NCBI GenBank assembly: GCA_012729095.1
Contig: JAAYDU010000061.1
Coordinates: 1 to 64,000 of the forward strand
Reading direction: 5' to 3'
Length of the DNA: 64,000 bases
Source of the DNA: Methanobacteriota archaeon
GTDB lineage: Archaea; Thermoplasmatota; Thermoplasmata; Methanomassiliicoccales; UBA472
Position 1 is the first letter of the stretch. Every line of letters begins with the position of its first letter. This document shows positions 37,085 to 47,118 of the stretch, piece after piece. The notes under the pieces were generated by a model that did not search any database, had not been told where the DNA came from, and was given only the letters and a program-made list of their open reading frames with translations. Both the position numbers and the translations under genes were made by a program.

Positions 37085-39055
37085 ATGGCTGCTAGAAGAT
37101 TGGGATTGGGACTGGACACTGGCGGTACCTACACCGACGCCGCGATCGTTGACATGGACACATTGGAGGTGTTGGCCAAGGGCAAGTCCCAGACCACCTA
37201 TCAGGACCTTTCCATCGGAATGCTCGGTGCGATAGACGAGGCATTGCATAGCGACGCTTACGATCGGGCGGACATAAATTTCGTGGGGCTGTCCACCACC
37301 CTGGCCACCAACTCCATACTCACCGGAAAAGGGGGAAAGGTCGGCCACATAGGCATCGGCTGGACGCCCATGCCCGGTTACAGGTCCGGCGCAGACATGG
37401 ACGCCTACGTGCAAGGTGGCCACGGGGTATGGGCGCAGCAGCAGGCCCCCCTGGACACAAAGGCTTTGGACGAAGCGATCGGGTCCATGAGGGACGAGGT
37501 GGACTCCTTCGTGGTCTCTAGCCATTTCAGCGTTTACAACCCCTCCCACGAGCTGGAGGCGGCCCGCAGGATCAAGGAGCTCACCGGGTTGCCGGTGGTG
37601 CTGGGTCATCATCTGACATCTCAGCTGGGAGTGCCCGAGAGGAGCGTGACGGCCGTATTGAACGCCCGGCTGCTTCCGATAATCTCTGATTTCCTGGACG
37701 GAGTGGAGAGGTCCCTGATGGAAAGGGGGGTAGATGCCACCATACTGGTGTTCAAGGGCGACGGCACCCTGATGAACATCGAGAAGGCCAGGGAAAGGCC
37801 GGTGGAGACCATACTGTCCGGACCGGCGGCCAGCCTGATGGGCGGCAAGCTGCTGTGCAAGAAGGACAACTTCATGGTGGTGGACATCGGGGGAACCTCC
37901 ACGGACATAGCGTATCTGGACGACGGGTTCCCTCGCATATCCAAGGAGGGGGCCACCGTCGGTCACTGGCGGACCAGGGTACGGGCCATAGACATATGGA
38001 CGGTGGGGCTGGGAGGCGATTCCCACGTCATCTCCGACCAGCGCGGCCGTTTCAAGATAGGTCCGGAAAGGGTGGTCCCCCTGTCCGTGGCCTCATCCTC
38101 CTATCCCAACATCAAGGACAAGATGAACTCCACCAGCGAGACCAATTACTACCTTCACGTGGAAAGGAACACCTCCAAGCTGTCCGAGAAGGAGAGGGCG
38201 CTCTATCAGTTCGTCAAGGCCAACCCGATATGCACCCTGGAGGAGATACGCCTTGGCGTTCCGGAGGTGTACACCTACCGGGACCTGGTCAAGCGGCTCA
38301 AGGACCGCGGCTTCCTGCAGATGACCGGGCTCACCGCCACGGACTTCATGCACGTGCAGGGGCACTTCGACCGTTTCGATACGGAAGCAGCCACGTTAGG
38401 GGTACAATTCATGGCCAACTGGGGGCACAAGCCCTTCGACGAGTACGTCGGATCGTTCCAGAGGGAGTTCGTCACCCGGGTGGGCGAGGAGGTCATGCGC
38501 AAGGTGGTCTTGGACGAATCGGGGGACATGCCCGAGAGCCCCGGTTTCAACTACGTGCTGAGATCCATGGTCAACGGGAACTCGGGGAGCAGCATAGGCG
38601 CCCATACCGCTCTGGACCGGCCATTGGTGGGCATAGGGGCTCCCACGCACATTTACATGCCGCCGCTGGAGGAAAGGATGGACGTCGAGGTGATCATGCC
38701 CAGGGACCACGATGTCGGGAACGCAGTGGGAGCGGTGTGCAGCCAGATATCCGAGACGGTGACCGCGCAGGTCTTCCCGAACATGGACAACGTGTTCTTC
38801 GTGCTCGGGCCGTTCGGCTCTCCGATGACCTATTCCCACGTGGAGCAGGCCATCAGCTCCGCCCGCCGGCATGCTGAGGAGTACGTGAGGCAGAGGGTGT
38901 ACGAGGCGGGGGCGGAGAACATCCGCGTGCGCAGCGACACATACGAGAACAAGTTCTTCGGCGGTGACAACGTGGAAGGGGAGCAGGTGGCATGGGTGGA
39001 CATCGTGGCCAGGGCGACCGGGGACCCCGTCTCCAAGGATAAGAAGGCTCTCTGA
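37085..39055 (+). CDS. Hydantoinase/oxoprolinase family (HyuA-like ASKHA) protein
   Basis: LGLGLDTGGTYTDAAIVDMDTLEVLAKGKSQTT; TLATNSIL; SGPAASLMGG; VVDIGGTSTDIAYL. Confidence 0.88.
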   Translation: MAARRLGLGLDTGGTYTDAAIVDMDTLEVLAKGKSQTTYQDLSIGMLGAIDEALHSDAYDRADINFVGLSTTLATNSILTGKGGKVGHIGIGWTPMPGYRSGADMDAYVQGGHGVWAQQQAPLDTKALDEAIGSMRDEVDSFVVSSHFSVYNPSHELEAARRIKELTGLPVVLGHHLTSQLGVPERSVTAVLNARLLPIISDFLDGVERSLMERGVDATILVFKGDGTLMNIEKARERPVETILSGPAASLMGGKLLCKKDNFMVVDIGGTSTDIAYLDDGFPRISKEGATVGHWRTRVRAIDIWTVGLGGDSHVISDQRGRFKIGPERVVPLSVASSSYPNIKDKMNSTSETNYYLHVERNTSKLSEKERALYQFVKANPICTLEEIRLGVPEVYTYRDLVKRLKDRGFLQMTGLTATDFMHVQGHFDRFDTEAATLGVQFMANWGHKPFDEYVGSFQREFVTRVGEEVMRKVVLDESGDMPESPGFNYVLRSMVNGNSGSSIGAHTALDRPLVGIGAPTHIYMPPLEERMDVEVIMPRDHDVGNAVGAVCSQISETVTAQVFPNMDNVFFVLGPFGSPMTYSHVEQAISSARRHAEEYVRQRVYEAGAENIRVRSDTYENKFFGGDNVEGEQVAWVDIVARATGDPVSKDKKAL

Positions 39056-39245
39056 CATCAACAACCGGACCTACACAGGTCCTACGCTACCGCGGGACGG
39101 GATCGCCAACCGGGGGCGATCGGAATGGCGAGCGCCCGGTCAATGAGCTTTCGCCCGAAGCGTGCTATGGACGAATGTCAAAGAACAGTCCCAAAAAACA
39201 ATTCTCAATGAAAAAAATGAAAAAAGAAAGGATTTGAGGGCCTTT

Positions 39246-40271
39246 TTAGCCCTTTATGGCCTTGACGATGGCAGCCAGGTTCTCGTCGGCTATGAGCGCG
39301 GACAGCCCGCATCCCGGAGATATGACATCGAAACCGGCAGCCGCACAGCGCTTGGCATGTGCCGCGCAGTCCGCAGGGGTTCCCTGCAGCAGCGGGTTCA
39401 CAACGCCGATGTTCCCGATGAGCGCGGCGCGCTTGTTGACGATCTTGACGCCCTCTTCAGGAACGACCTTCTCCTCGATGGACAGGGCCTTGACGCCGAC
39501 ATTGATCATGTTGTTCAGGATGTCGGTGGTGTTGCCGCATATGTGCAGGACACCGGTGGCGCCCTTCACGCTAGCGAGGGAGTCTCCCATGTAGTATCCA
39601 GCATACTCGTCGAACATGTCCGGGGACAGCAGGTCGGTGCTGGCGGACGGCTCGGACATCTGGACCACATCGGCCCCGGCATCCGACAGCGCCTGGGTGT
39701 ATCCCTTGCATATCACGTTGGCGGCGGCGACCCACTTCTTGACGAGGTCCGGGTCGACCATGATGTACAGCACGAGGTTCTCGGTGCTGACGCAGTGGCC
39801 AGCCAAGGTGAACGGTCCGGTGTTGCCGGCGATGATCGGGTACTCGGCCCCGAACTCCGCCTTCATCTTCGTTATGGCCTCCTGGCAGATGGCCGCGCGG
39901 CCGCTCTTCAGGAAATCGTCGACGCCCATCAGGTTAGGCTCGTCCTCGAGTGCGAAGGGGTGTCCCTTCACCATCGGGGTCCTGTCCTTGCGGCCCTGGT
40001 CGACGGTGGTCACTTTAAGGCTGTCTATCTCAACGGTCAAGCAGAACGGGGCGCGAACGGCCTCGAACCCGAATACCTTGGCCTGTCCAGATCCCAGCTT
40101 GACCATCTTGTCGACGTCGTAGTGGGCCTCAGGCCATGATACTCCCAGCTTGTCCATCTGTCCCATGGTTGCGCTCTGCGTGAAAACGGCGACCGGCGGC
40201 CGGTCGTGCTGCTTTCCCGCCAACGCGTCCAACACTCTGTCCCTTGGAGTCAATTTTTCAGACAAATTCAT
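39246..40271 (-). CDS. MtaA/CmuA (uroporphyrinogen decarboxylase-like) methylcobamide:CoM methyltransferase
   Basis: LTPRDRVLDALAGKQHDRPPVAVFTQSATMGQMD; Zn-type HICGN motif and terminal PGCGL; start set at 40271 with GGGGGA upstream. Confidence 0.88.
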   Translation of the reverse strand: MNLSEKLTPRDRVLDALAGKQHDRPPVAVFTQSATMGQMDKLGVSWPEAHYDVDKMVKLGSGQAKVFGFEAVRAPFCLTVEIDSLKVTTVDQGRKDRTPMVKGHPFALEDEPNLMGVDDFLKSGRAAICQEAITKMKAEFGAEYPIIAGNTGPFTLAGHCVSTENLVLYIMVDPDLVKKWVAAANVICKGYTQALSDAGADVVQMSEPSASTDLLSPDMFDEYAGYYMGDSLASVKGATGVLHICGNTTDILNNMINVGVKALSIEEKVVPEEGVKIVNKRAALIGNIGVVNPLLQGTPADCAAHAKRCAAAGFDVISPGCGLSALIADENLAAIVKAIKG

Positions 40272-40447
40272 TCCCCCTATAATCCAGTAGGATTCTGACC
40301 TGTTTCGAGTATCATATTTTCCGTACATTAATCTATCGGGTATGATTGTGAGCATTACATCCTTTAACGTGGTTAAACCCGTGATATCTGGCATGGTAGA
40401 GGCCCTATGAAACGATTGTAAAAAACATTAACAAACGTTCAACCAAC

Positions 40448-41488
40448 CTAGGGGGAAGGCAACCGTCCTGCTACCGCCTCGCGAAGGGCGGCAATGTTCT
40501 CCAACGGGGTCTTGAAGGCCATCTCGCATCCCGGGGCCATCATGTAACCCGGTCCTTCTCCCCAGTCGGACATCATAGCCCTCGCCTCGAGGGCCACCTC
40601 CTCCGGGGAGCCCCTGAACATCAGGAACATCTGGTCAATGCCCCCGACCACCGTTGTCCTGGAGCGGAACATGTCGTAAACGTCCTTGCGGTCCTCGGCC
40701 TTGGGGGTGACGTGCAGGGCGTCAACCTTCATTTCCAGGTATCCATCGAGGTAAGGGTTCGCGGCGCAGTTGTGCACTATGGACCTCAGGCCTTTCGAGC
40801 TGAACGAGGAGAGCACATCGGAAAGGAAGCCGAGGTCGAACCTCCGCAACCCCTCCACGGAGTTCACGTCGGCGCTGCAGGTGCCATCCTCTATGAAGAC
40901 ATGGTACACGCCCATTCTCGCCAGGTGCTCTCCGTACATGGCCGAGGACATGACCAGCTTCTTCATCAGCTCCTCGACAGGCCCAGGTTCCGACCAGGTG
41001 GCGATCAGAAGGTCCTCGTACCCCATGACCTCCCCGCACATCATCATCGGCCCGTTTATGCACCCGACCACGGCCACCTCCTTTCCGCAGGTCTCATGAA
41101 GCGTTCCCGCCGCCCTGAGCGGAACGGACCAGAACTCGTCCTTCATGGGATCGACGGGTTGCACCTTATCGATGTCAGCAAGTGAGGATATGGCGTAAAC
41201 GTCGGAGCGGGGGTAATAGTCCTTCTCCGGCCACTTCCAGGAGGTCCCGTGCGCGTGCGCCTCCACCAGAATGTCTCCCCATCCGGCCATGACGTTGTCG
41301 AAACCGGTGACCCTCTGGGCGGCCATGCATATCCTGGCGAACCTCTCCGGGTCGTGATAGCCCTCCCGCATGGTCAGCCCGGCGGCCTTCAGGACGGACC
41401 TGGCCGCTCCGAGGTGCTGGTACATTATCGGTGGCCGATCCACCGGCGACCTCTCGATGGCCGCCTCGAACCTCTCCCGCGGGAACAT
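40448..41488 (-). CDS. Uroporphyrinogen decarboxylase (MtaA-like) family protein, putative methyltransferase
   Basis: MFPRERFEAAIERSPVDRPPIMYQHLGAARSVLKAAG; HNCAANPYLD; MAPGCEMAFKTPLENI. Confidence 0.82.
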   Translation of the reverse strand: MFPRERFEAAIERSPVDRPPIMYQHLGAARSVLKAAGLTMREGYHDPERFARICMAAQRVTGFDNVMAGWGDILVEAHAHGTSWKWPEKDYYPRSDVYAISSLADIDKVQPVDPMKDEFWSVPLRAAGTLHETCGKEVAVVGCINGPMMMCGEVMGYEDLLIATWSEPGPVEELMKKLVMSSAMYGEHLARMGVYHVFIEDGTCSADVNSVEGLRRFDLGFLSDVLSSFSSKGLRSIVHNCAANPYLDGYLEMKVDALHVTPKAEDRKDVYDMFRSRTTVVGGIDQMFLMFRGSPEEVALEARAMMSDWGEGPGYMMAPGCEMAFKTPLENIAALREAVAGRLPSP

Positions 41489-41527
41489 GTCACTCGAAGT
41501 GCCTGCCCTTTAGATATCCTTTACCGC

Positions 41528-41980
41528 TCACTCCTTGACGCGCTTCTCCTTCTCGTAGAAGTCGTTGATGACCTCGTAATCCATGGAGCGCTCGGCCATG
41601 AACCCATTGGTGAACTCCAAGGAGGTCTCCCTCACCTGGGGGTCCCACATGCCGTGCACGATCACGTGGACGATCAGCTCGCCCCGCTTCATGTTCGCGG
41701 AGCCGAAGCGGTTCTGAACCGTCGGTGGAATGTCCATGTCTATGAGGCTGACGGAGATGGTGGGGCCTCCCTCGGCGGTCAGGAAGGCCTTCACATGGCC
41801 GATCATGTCCGCCCCCCGGGCGAAGCATTCCCCGGTTATCCCGTTCATAAGGTCAAGCACCATTCTCTCCGAGCGTTCACCGTCCAAAGGGTCCTCCGCG
41901 TAAAGCCGTAGCCACATGGAGAACTTACCCAGCTCGTCCGAGGCCCGGTGCGTGAGCAGCTGTCTTTCCTTCAGGTCCAT
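41528..41980 (-). CDS. Conserved hypothetical protein inside the CobW/UroD-like operon
   Basis: 150 aa ORF tightly spaced between CobW-like GTPase and UroD-like gene. Confidence 0.65.
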   Translation of the reverse strand: MDLKERQLLTHRASDELGKFSMWLRLYAEDPLDGERSERMVLDLMNGITGECFARGADMIGHVKAFLTAEGGPTISVSLIDMDIPPTVQNRFGSANMKRGELIVHVIVHGMWDPQVRETSLEFTNGFMAERSMDYEVINDFYEKEKRVKE

Positions 41981-41984
41981 CCGT

Positions 41985-42650
41985 TCACTCCCCGTACCTC
42001 TTGTCGAAGCGGTCCTCCGCCTCCGTCAGGTCGTACACCACCGCCTCTCCGTGCACCATTAGGTCGGCCACCTCCTTGATGCCCTGCCCGGTGCGCGATG
42101 AGCCGTAGTAAAGCCGGACATCGGGGTTGAGCCCCCTGACCATCTCCGTGACCGTTCGCAGCCTCTCCTCCCCGACCGCGTCCACCTTGTTTATCAGCAC
42201 GGCATCCGCCTCCACGATCTGGGTCTCTACCAGCCTGCGCACGTTGTTCATGAGCTTGTCGATGCGCAACGCGTCAACGAAGGTCACTATCGGGGACTGT
42301 TCCAGCATCTTCGGCATCTTCTTCACCGTCTCCGCCGCGGCCTGGCGCAGGCCAAGGGGTATTGCCACTCCGGTAGGCTCCACCAGTATTATGTCCGGGC
42401 GATAGCTCATGTAAATGCCAGTGACGGTGGTGGTCAGGGTGCCCTGCACCTCGCAGCATATGCACCCGCCGGATATCTCCCGGGTGTTGATGCCGTGCAC
42501 CTCCATGCACTTGCGGTCAACATTGATATGGCCAACGTCGTTCACTATGGTGGCCACCTTGAGCCCGCGCGTGTTGAGCTCCTTGGCCACCTCGATCAAG
42601 AATGTCGTCTTGCCGCTTCCCAAGAAACCTGTGACCTGGGCTATCCTCAT
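41985..42650 (-). CDS. CobW/HypB/UreG (G3E) family GTPase
   Basis: MRIAQVTGFLGSGKTTFLIEVAKEL; EISGGCICCEVQGTL metal-binding CxCC; LVEPTGVA; LINKVDAVG. Confidence 0.9.
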   Translation of the reverse strand: MRIAQVTGFLGSGKTTFLIEVAKELNTRGLKVATIVNDVGHINVDRKCMEVHGINTREISGGCICCEVQGTLTTTVTGIYMSYRPDIILVEPTGVAIPLGLRQAAAETVKKMPKMLEQSPIVTFVDALRIDKLMNNVRRLVETQIVEADAVLINKVDAVGEERLRTVTEMVRGLNPDVRLYYGSSRTGQGIKEVADLMVHGEAVVYDLTEAEDRFDKRYGE

Positions 42651-42816
42651 GGTATCATTCCATCGCCGTTAAGGTCCTTACGGGTATAATTCCGTTGCCT
42701 CGCAGCGTGCATGGAGGGTCGCAAGGAACATGGGAAGCTGGATACCTCCGCAAAGTCCGAACCTCCGGGAACAGTATTATAAATCCGACGAAAGCTTTCT
42801 CCCCACGAGGTTATCC

Positions 42817-44463
42817 ATGGCATTGGGAGTCGCGCTCGATTTGGGCACTAGCGGTTACCGGGGACACCTGGTAGATCTGGACAAGAAAGGTAAGATCCTG
42901 GCTACGGCCATTACCATGAGGCACCCGCTACCTGGGGCCAACATCATGGACCATTTGCACTTCTGGATGGAGAACGGTCCTGAGGTAGGCCATCGTATAG
43001 TCATCGAGACCGTGGACAAGCTGATCGGTACCTTGGGGGCCAAGCCAGAGGAGATCGAGAGGGTGTCCGTGTGCGGCAACCCCGCGCAGATGTCCATGTT
43101 CGAGAAGATCGAGGTACGTGATCTGGCGTACGCCGGGCAATCCATACTCAAGAGGCTGAACGTCAAGATCCCCGAACGCAAGGCGCACTCCATCAAGGCC
43201 GAGGAGCTGGGAATGAACTCGGTGAGGCGCACCGCCGAGGTCAGGATACCTCCATCGATCCGCCACGAGATAGGAGCTGACGCTCTTGCCATGATCATGA
43301 AGACCGGGCTGATGGACAAGAAGGAGACCTGCCTGGTCACCGATTACGGCACCAACGCCGAGATGGGCCTGTTCTACAAGGGTGAACTGTACACTGGCTC
43401 CGCCGCTGCCGGGCCGGCCATGGAGGGGCAGTCCATCGACTTTGGGATGCTGGCCGCGCCCCAGGCCATTTCCGATATCACACTGGGCGAGAACGGCAAA
43501 TGGTACAACATAGTACTCAACGACAAGCTGCACCCGACAAAATCCTCATTGGTCGATCCACGCACCGGGGAAGAGCAGCGCCTTGACGGGGTAATAGCCC
43601 GCGGCATAACCGGAACAGGGACCGTGGCCGCCATGGCCGTAGGGTTGGAGACCGGCATCATCAAGCTGCCGTACGTGGACACTCCGGACCACAAGATACA
43701 TCTCACCAACGGCATACACTTCTGCGAGGAGGACGTCCGGGAGGCCGGCAAGGCCACCGGGGCCATACGCGCCGGGCACCGCACCCTCATAGAGGAGGTG
43801 GGAGTGGATGAGCGCGATATCAAGACCATGTACATGGCCGGGGCCTCCGGTACCTACGTCGATCCTATCAAGGCGCAGACCGTAGGGCTCATCCCCAGGA
43901 TCCTGGAGAAGACCGTGCAGGCCGGGAACACCTCCCTCATGATGTCCTACGACATACTGGTGGACGATGACGGCCTGGACAAGATGCAGGACGTGGCCAA
44001 CGCCATTTCCAGCAAGCACATCATGTTCGCCACCAGCAAGGTTTTCGAGGACATATACGTCAACGAGATAGCCTACTGGACCGAGGGCATGTCCATGGAG
44101 ATGTACAACGAGATGATCAAGCATGCCGGGCTTCGGCCGCTGCCTGACATCGTCCGTCCCAAGGAGACCATACGCCTGGTGTTGTCCGACATACCGGTGA
44201 TCGGCGCTCGCGGACTGAAGACCTTGGACGATGTGGGCGTCTACCTCATGGGGTCCTTCGAGGGATGCATAGGCTGCAAGAAGTGCCAGAAGGAATGCCC
44301 CGAGTGCGCCCTGCAGGTATCGACCGTCGGCGAGAAGAAGTACCAGATCAGGATAAACACCGAGCACTGCTTGGGAACGGCCTGCAAGAACTGCCAGTCC
44401 GTCTGTCCGGAAGGGGTCTTCGACTTCTCCGGTCTCAAGATAGTCAAGAAGGGAGAAGCTTAG
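42817..44463 (+). CDS. RamA-like corrinoid protein reductive activase (ASKHA domain plus C-terminal ferredoxin domain)
   Basis: ALGVALDLGTSGYRGHLVDLDKKGKILATAITMRHPLPGANIMDHL; TDYGTNAEMG; C-terminal CIGCKKCQKECPECALQ and CKNCQSVCPEG. Confidence 0.92.
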   Translation: MALGVALDLGTSGYRGHLVDLDKKGKILATAITMRHPLPGANIMDHLHFWMENGPEVGHRIVIETVDKLIGTLGAKPEEIERVSVCGNPAQMSMFEKIEVRDLAYAGQSILKRLNVKIPERKAHSIKAEELGMNSVRRTAEVRIPPSIRHEIGADALAMIMKTGLMDKKETCLVTDYGTNAEMGLFYKGELYTGSAAAGPAMEGQSIDFGMLAAPQAISDITLGENGKWYNIVLNDKLHPTKSSLVDPRTGEEQRLDGVIARGITGTGTVAAMAVGLETGIIKLPYVDTPDHKIHLTNGIHFCEEDVREAGKATGAIRAGHRTLIEEVGVDERDIKTMYMAGASGTYVDPIKAQTVGLIPRILEKTVQAGNTSLMMSYDILVDDDGLDKMQDVANAISSKHIMFATSKVFEDIYVNEIAYWTEGMSMEMYNEMIKHAGLRPLPDIVRPKETIRLVLSDIPVIGARGLKTLDDVGVYLMGSFEGCIGCKKCQKECPECALQVSTVGEKKYQIRINTEHCLGTACKNCQSVCPEGVFDFSGLKIVKKGEA

Positions 44464-45309
44464 TTGAGGCTCACCTGCCTGGTAGAGGATAGCTCGGGCA
44501 CCGCGAACCCCGGCATGTCCATTTCCAAGGCCGCCGGCAACTTCCTCGCCGAGCACGGCCTGTCCATACTGGTGGAGACCGACAGGGGCAAGAAGGTGCT
44601 GCTCGACACCGGTACCTCGGAAAGGGCGTTCCTGAACAACATCGGCCTGATCGGCCTTAGACCGAAGGACATAGACCTGGTGTTCATCTCTCACGGACAC
44701 TACGATCACCTGGGCGCTTTGCCTCTGCTTCTGAGGGAAGGGGTACCGGTGCACACCCACCCCCTGACCTTCCATGGCCGGCGCTTCTTCGGGACGCCCA
44801 GCTCGAAAAGGGACATAGGGCCTTCCGCGGAGCTCATAGCGCTACTGAAGGAGAACCCCCCGGTATGCGACGACCGGCCCAGGGAGCTGGTGACGGGGGT
44901 GAGCACCACCGGGGAGATCGCCAGGAGCACCGACTTCGAAGTTCCCGCCAACTTCCTCATCGAGAGGGGCGGCGTGATCTCCCAGGACCTCATCCAAGAG
45001 GAGCAGGCGATATGCATATCCACCCGTAGGGGCCCCCTGGTGCTCACTGGCTGCGGACATCCCGGGGTCGTGAACATATTGACCCAGGTCCGCTCCCGCA
45101 GCGATGGCGAGATCTTCATGCTGGCCGGCGGGTTCCACCTGTGGAAGGCCGGTCCGGACGTACTTCAGCGCACCGTGGAGGGGGTCAAGGGCGTCGGCGT
45201 GGAAAAGGTGGCACCGATGCACTGCACCGGGTTCGAGGCGACCAAGATGTTCTCGGACCGTTTCCCCGGCTTCGTCCTCATGGGCACTGGCTGTTCCATG
45301 GAGATCTAG
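44464..45309 (+). CDS. MBL-fold metallohydrolase
   Basis: LVFISHGHYDHLGALPLLLREGVPVHTHPLTF; VLTGCGHPGVVNIL; AGGFHLWKAG; MHCTGFEAT. Confidence 0.85.
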   Translation: MRLTCLVEDSSGTANPGMSISKAAGNFLAEHGLSILVETDRGKKVLLDTGTSERAFLNNIGLIGLRPKDIDLVFISHGHYDHLGALPLLLREGVPVHTHPLTFHGRRFFGTPSSKRDIGPSAELIALLKENPPVCDDRPRELVTGVSTTGEIARSTDFEVPANFLIERGGVISQDLIQEEQAICISTRRGPLVLTGCGHPGVVNILTQVRSRSDGEIFMLAGGFHLWKAGPDVLQRTVEGVKGVGVEKVAPMHCTGFEATKMFSDRFPGFVLMGTGCSMEI

Positions 45310-46190
45310 AGGTCCCTGGTCGCCTGCTCCATCATCATGTCGGCGAAGGTGGCCACGGGCAGGGCGCGCTTGGCGTATTCCAGTGGTCCGTAGACGACGT
45401 GATCGGCCCCGGCAGCTATGGTGATGGCCACCGCCGAGCTGTCAACGCTTCGCCTGGCCTCCTTGGGGTCCTTCATTCCTTCCAGGTTCAGGCACTCCAC
45501 CGCGTTGTGCAGCGCGCAGCCCGTGGGCAGCCCCCACTTGGCCTTGGCCACCAGAATGGAACGGAGGGCGGAACCGGCACTGAGGTCCGGGGAGGTGACC
45601 GCGGTGTCCACCAGGACCTTCTCGATCCCCAGGTCCTCCGCCGTCTGTACCAGCCCCTGCGGTATCAGATCGTCCCCGTTCTCCAGCATGTATATCCTCC
45701 CCTTAACGTCGTCCCCGCGCGGGTTGAAGGCCAGCACGACCGCGTTGACCGGCGGGCAGGCGCGCAGGGCTTCCATCTCCTCGCCAGAGAGGCCGGCATT
45801 GATGGTGTTGTACACCACCCTGTCCAATATCCCCATCTCCCGCGCGCTCTTCAGGAAAGACAGGCGCACCTCGGAGCTGCCTGAATCGGCGAACAGCGGT
45901 CCCGGCACCGCGTCGCACACCGCCTCCAAGTAGGATCGGGCCGCCTCCTTGCTCTCGGCGTAGAGCATAAGGCCGGAGGGGCATTCGCAGCTCTTCACCA
46001 GATCGAGATGGTCGTTGAGCCGGTCCTTCAGCTTGACAAGGTCCAATGTGCCCTGTCGTGGGTCCAGGACCACCGAGTGCCGGGGATAGAAAAGCGAACC
46101 GACCATCATCGTCCTCCTCCTTCCAGGCTGCCCGCCGACCTTGACCCCCCCTATGACGTGCTCCCTTTGCGCGGTCTGGAACTTGTACAT
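45306..46190 (-). CDS. MtrH-like tetrahydromethanopterin S-methyltransferase subunit H homolog
   Basis: VIGGVKVGGQPGRRRTMMVGSLFYPRHSVV; FADSGSSEVRLSFLKSAREMGILDRVVYNTINAGLSGEEMEAL; VVLAFNPRG..GRIYMLENG; GIEKVLVDTAVT; LRSILVAKAKWGLPTGCALHNAVE. Confidence 0.93.
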   Translation of the reverse strand: MYKFQTAQREHVIGGVKVGGQPGRRRTMMVGSLFYPRHSVVLDPRQGTLDLVKLKDRLNDHLDLVKSCECPSGLMLYAESKEAARSYLEAVCDAVPGPLFADSGSSEVRLSFLKSAREMGILDRVVYNTINAGLSGEEMEALRACPPVNAVVLAFNPRGDDVKGRIYMLENGDDLIPQGLVQTAEDLGIEKVLVDTAVTSPDLSAGSALRSILVAKAKWGLPTGCALHNAVECLNLEGMKDPKEARRSVDSSAVAITIAAGADHVVYGPLEYAKRALPVATFADMMMEQATRDL

Positions 46191-46191
46191 G

Positions 46192-46959
46192 TCAGACCCC
46201 CATAAGATAGGAGCGCATTCTCAGGGCCAGTTCCACCGAGGGCACGGTGATCATCCTTCCCTGCAGGGGCTCCAGAAGCACCCCGAACTCCTGGGAGACC
46301 ACTATCATGCCCATGTCCGTGTTCAGTCCCTCGGAGGGGAGGCGCAGCATGGGGCTAATGAAGTCGTCCGAGGCCAGGTGCATCTGGCGGGCGATGCTCC
46401 CCCCATCTCCCGTCAGACCATTTGAACCAACGAGCAACCCTTCGCCGGGGTACGGTTCGTAGCTCCGCTCCGCCAGTGACCGAAGAGTTCGCTCCAGCCG
46501 GTCCCTGCTCTCCGGCTCGAACTCGTATATTGGATCGTAAGCGGCTATCTCCTGGGGCGTGGTATCGTCCATGATGTCCACTAGCTCCACCTGCTCGCGG
46601 AAACGCTCTATGGCCTGCAGGGAAAGGTCGCATAGGAATGGGATGGCGGACCTGGTGTTCCGGATCCGCCGGTGCTCGTCCACGCCGTTCTCCATCAGAG
46701 CGTGCAAGGCCGCTCCCGGAAAGTGCCCGAACTCCTCCTTGCCGCAAAGCACCAGCACCCTCAACCGGGGGTTGGACACGACGTTCATGATCACCTTCTC
46801 CAGACCGATGTTCTCAGTTTTCAGTATCCCCTTTATTCGGTAGAGTTCCGGCGGCACCTCCACCGCACCCCTGCCGACTATCAGCACCGCGACATACGAA
46901 CTCTCTTTGCCCAACACGTAATCGCCGCTGGCCACGGGCCATTCGTCCTTTCCCGCCAT
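46192..46959 (-). CDS. Soluble MtrA-like corrinoid protein (homolog of Mtr subunit A without membrane anchor)
   Basis: EWPVASGDYVLGKESSYVAVLIVGRG; KTENIGLEKVIMNVVSNPRLRVLVLCGKEEFGHFPGAALHALMENGVDEHRRIRNTRSAIPFL; GH motif retained; 1-nt gap to MtrH-like gene. Confidence 0.9.
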   Translation of the reverse strand: MAGKDEWPVASGDYVLGKESSYVAVLIVGRGAVEVPPELYRIKGILKTENIGLEKVIMNVVSNPRLRVLVLCGKEEFGHFPGAALHALMENGVDEHRRIRNTRSAIPFLCDLSLQAIERFREQVELVDIMDDTTPQEIAAYDPIYEFEPESRDRLERTLRSLAERSYEPYPGEGLLVGSNGLTGDGGSIARQMHLASDDFISPMLRLPSEGLNTDMGMIVVSQEFGVLLEPLQGRMITVPSVELALRMRSYLMGV

Positions 46960-47118
46960 TACCGTTCCCCTGGCGAATTGAATTTGAACGATATATTAAA
47001 CAATGTGTGGCCAGCTATCACCCGTTAACCCGTTCCTGCATAAGAAGGCCGGATCCGATGGTCCGAGGATAACCGTTTTATACCGCCATTTTTGTAATAC
47101 GCGACAGGAAGGGATGAA

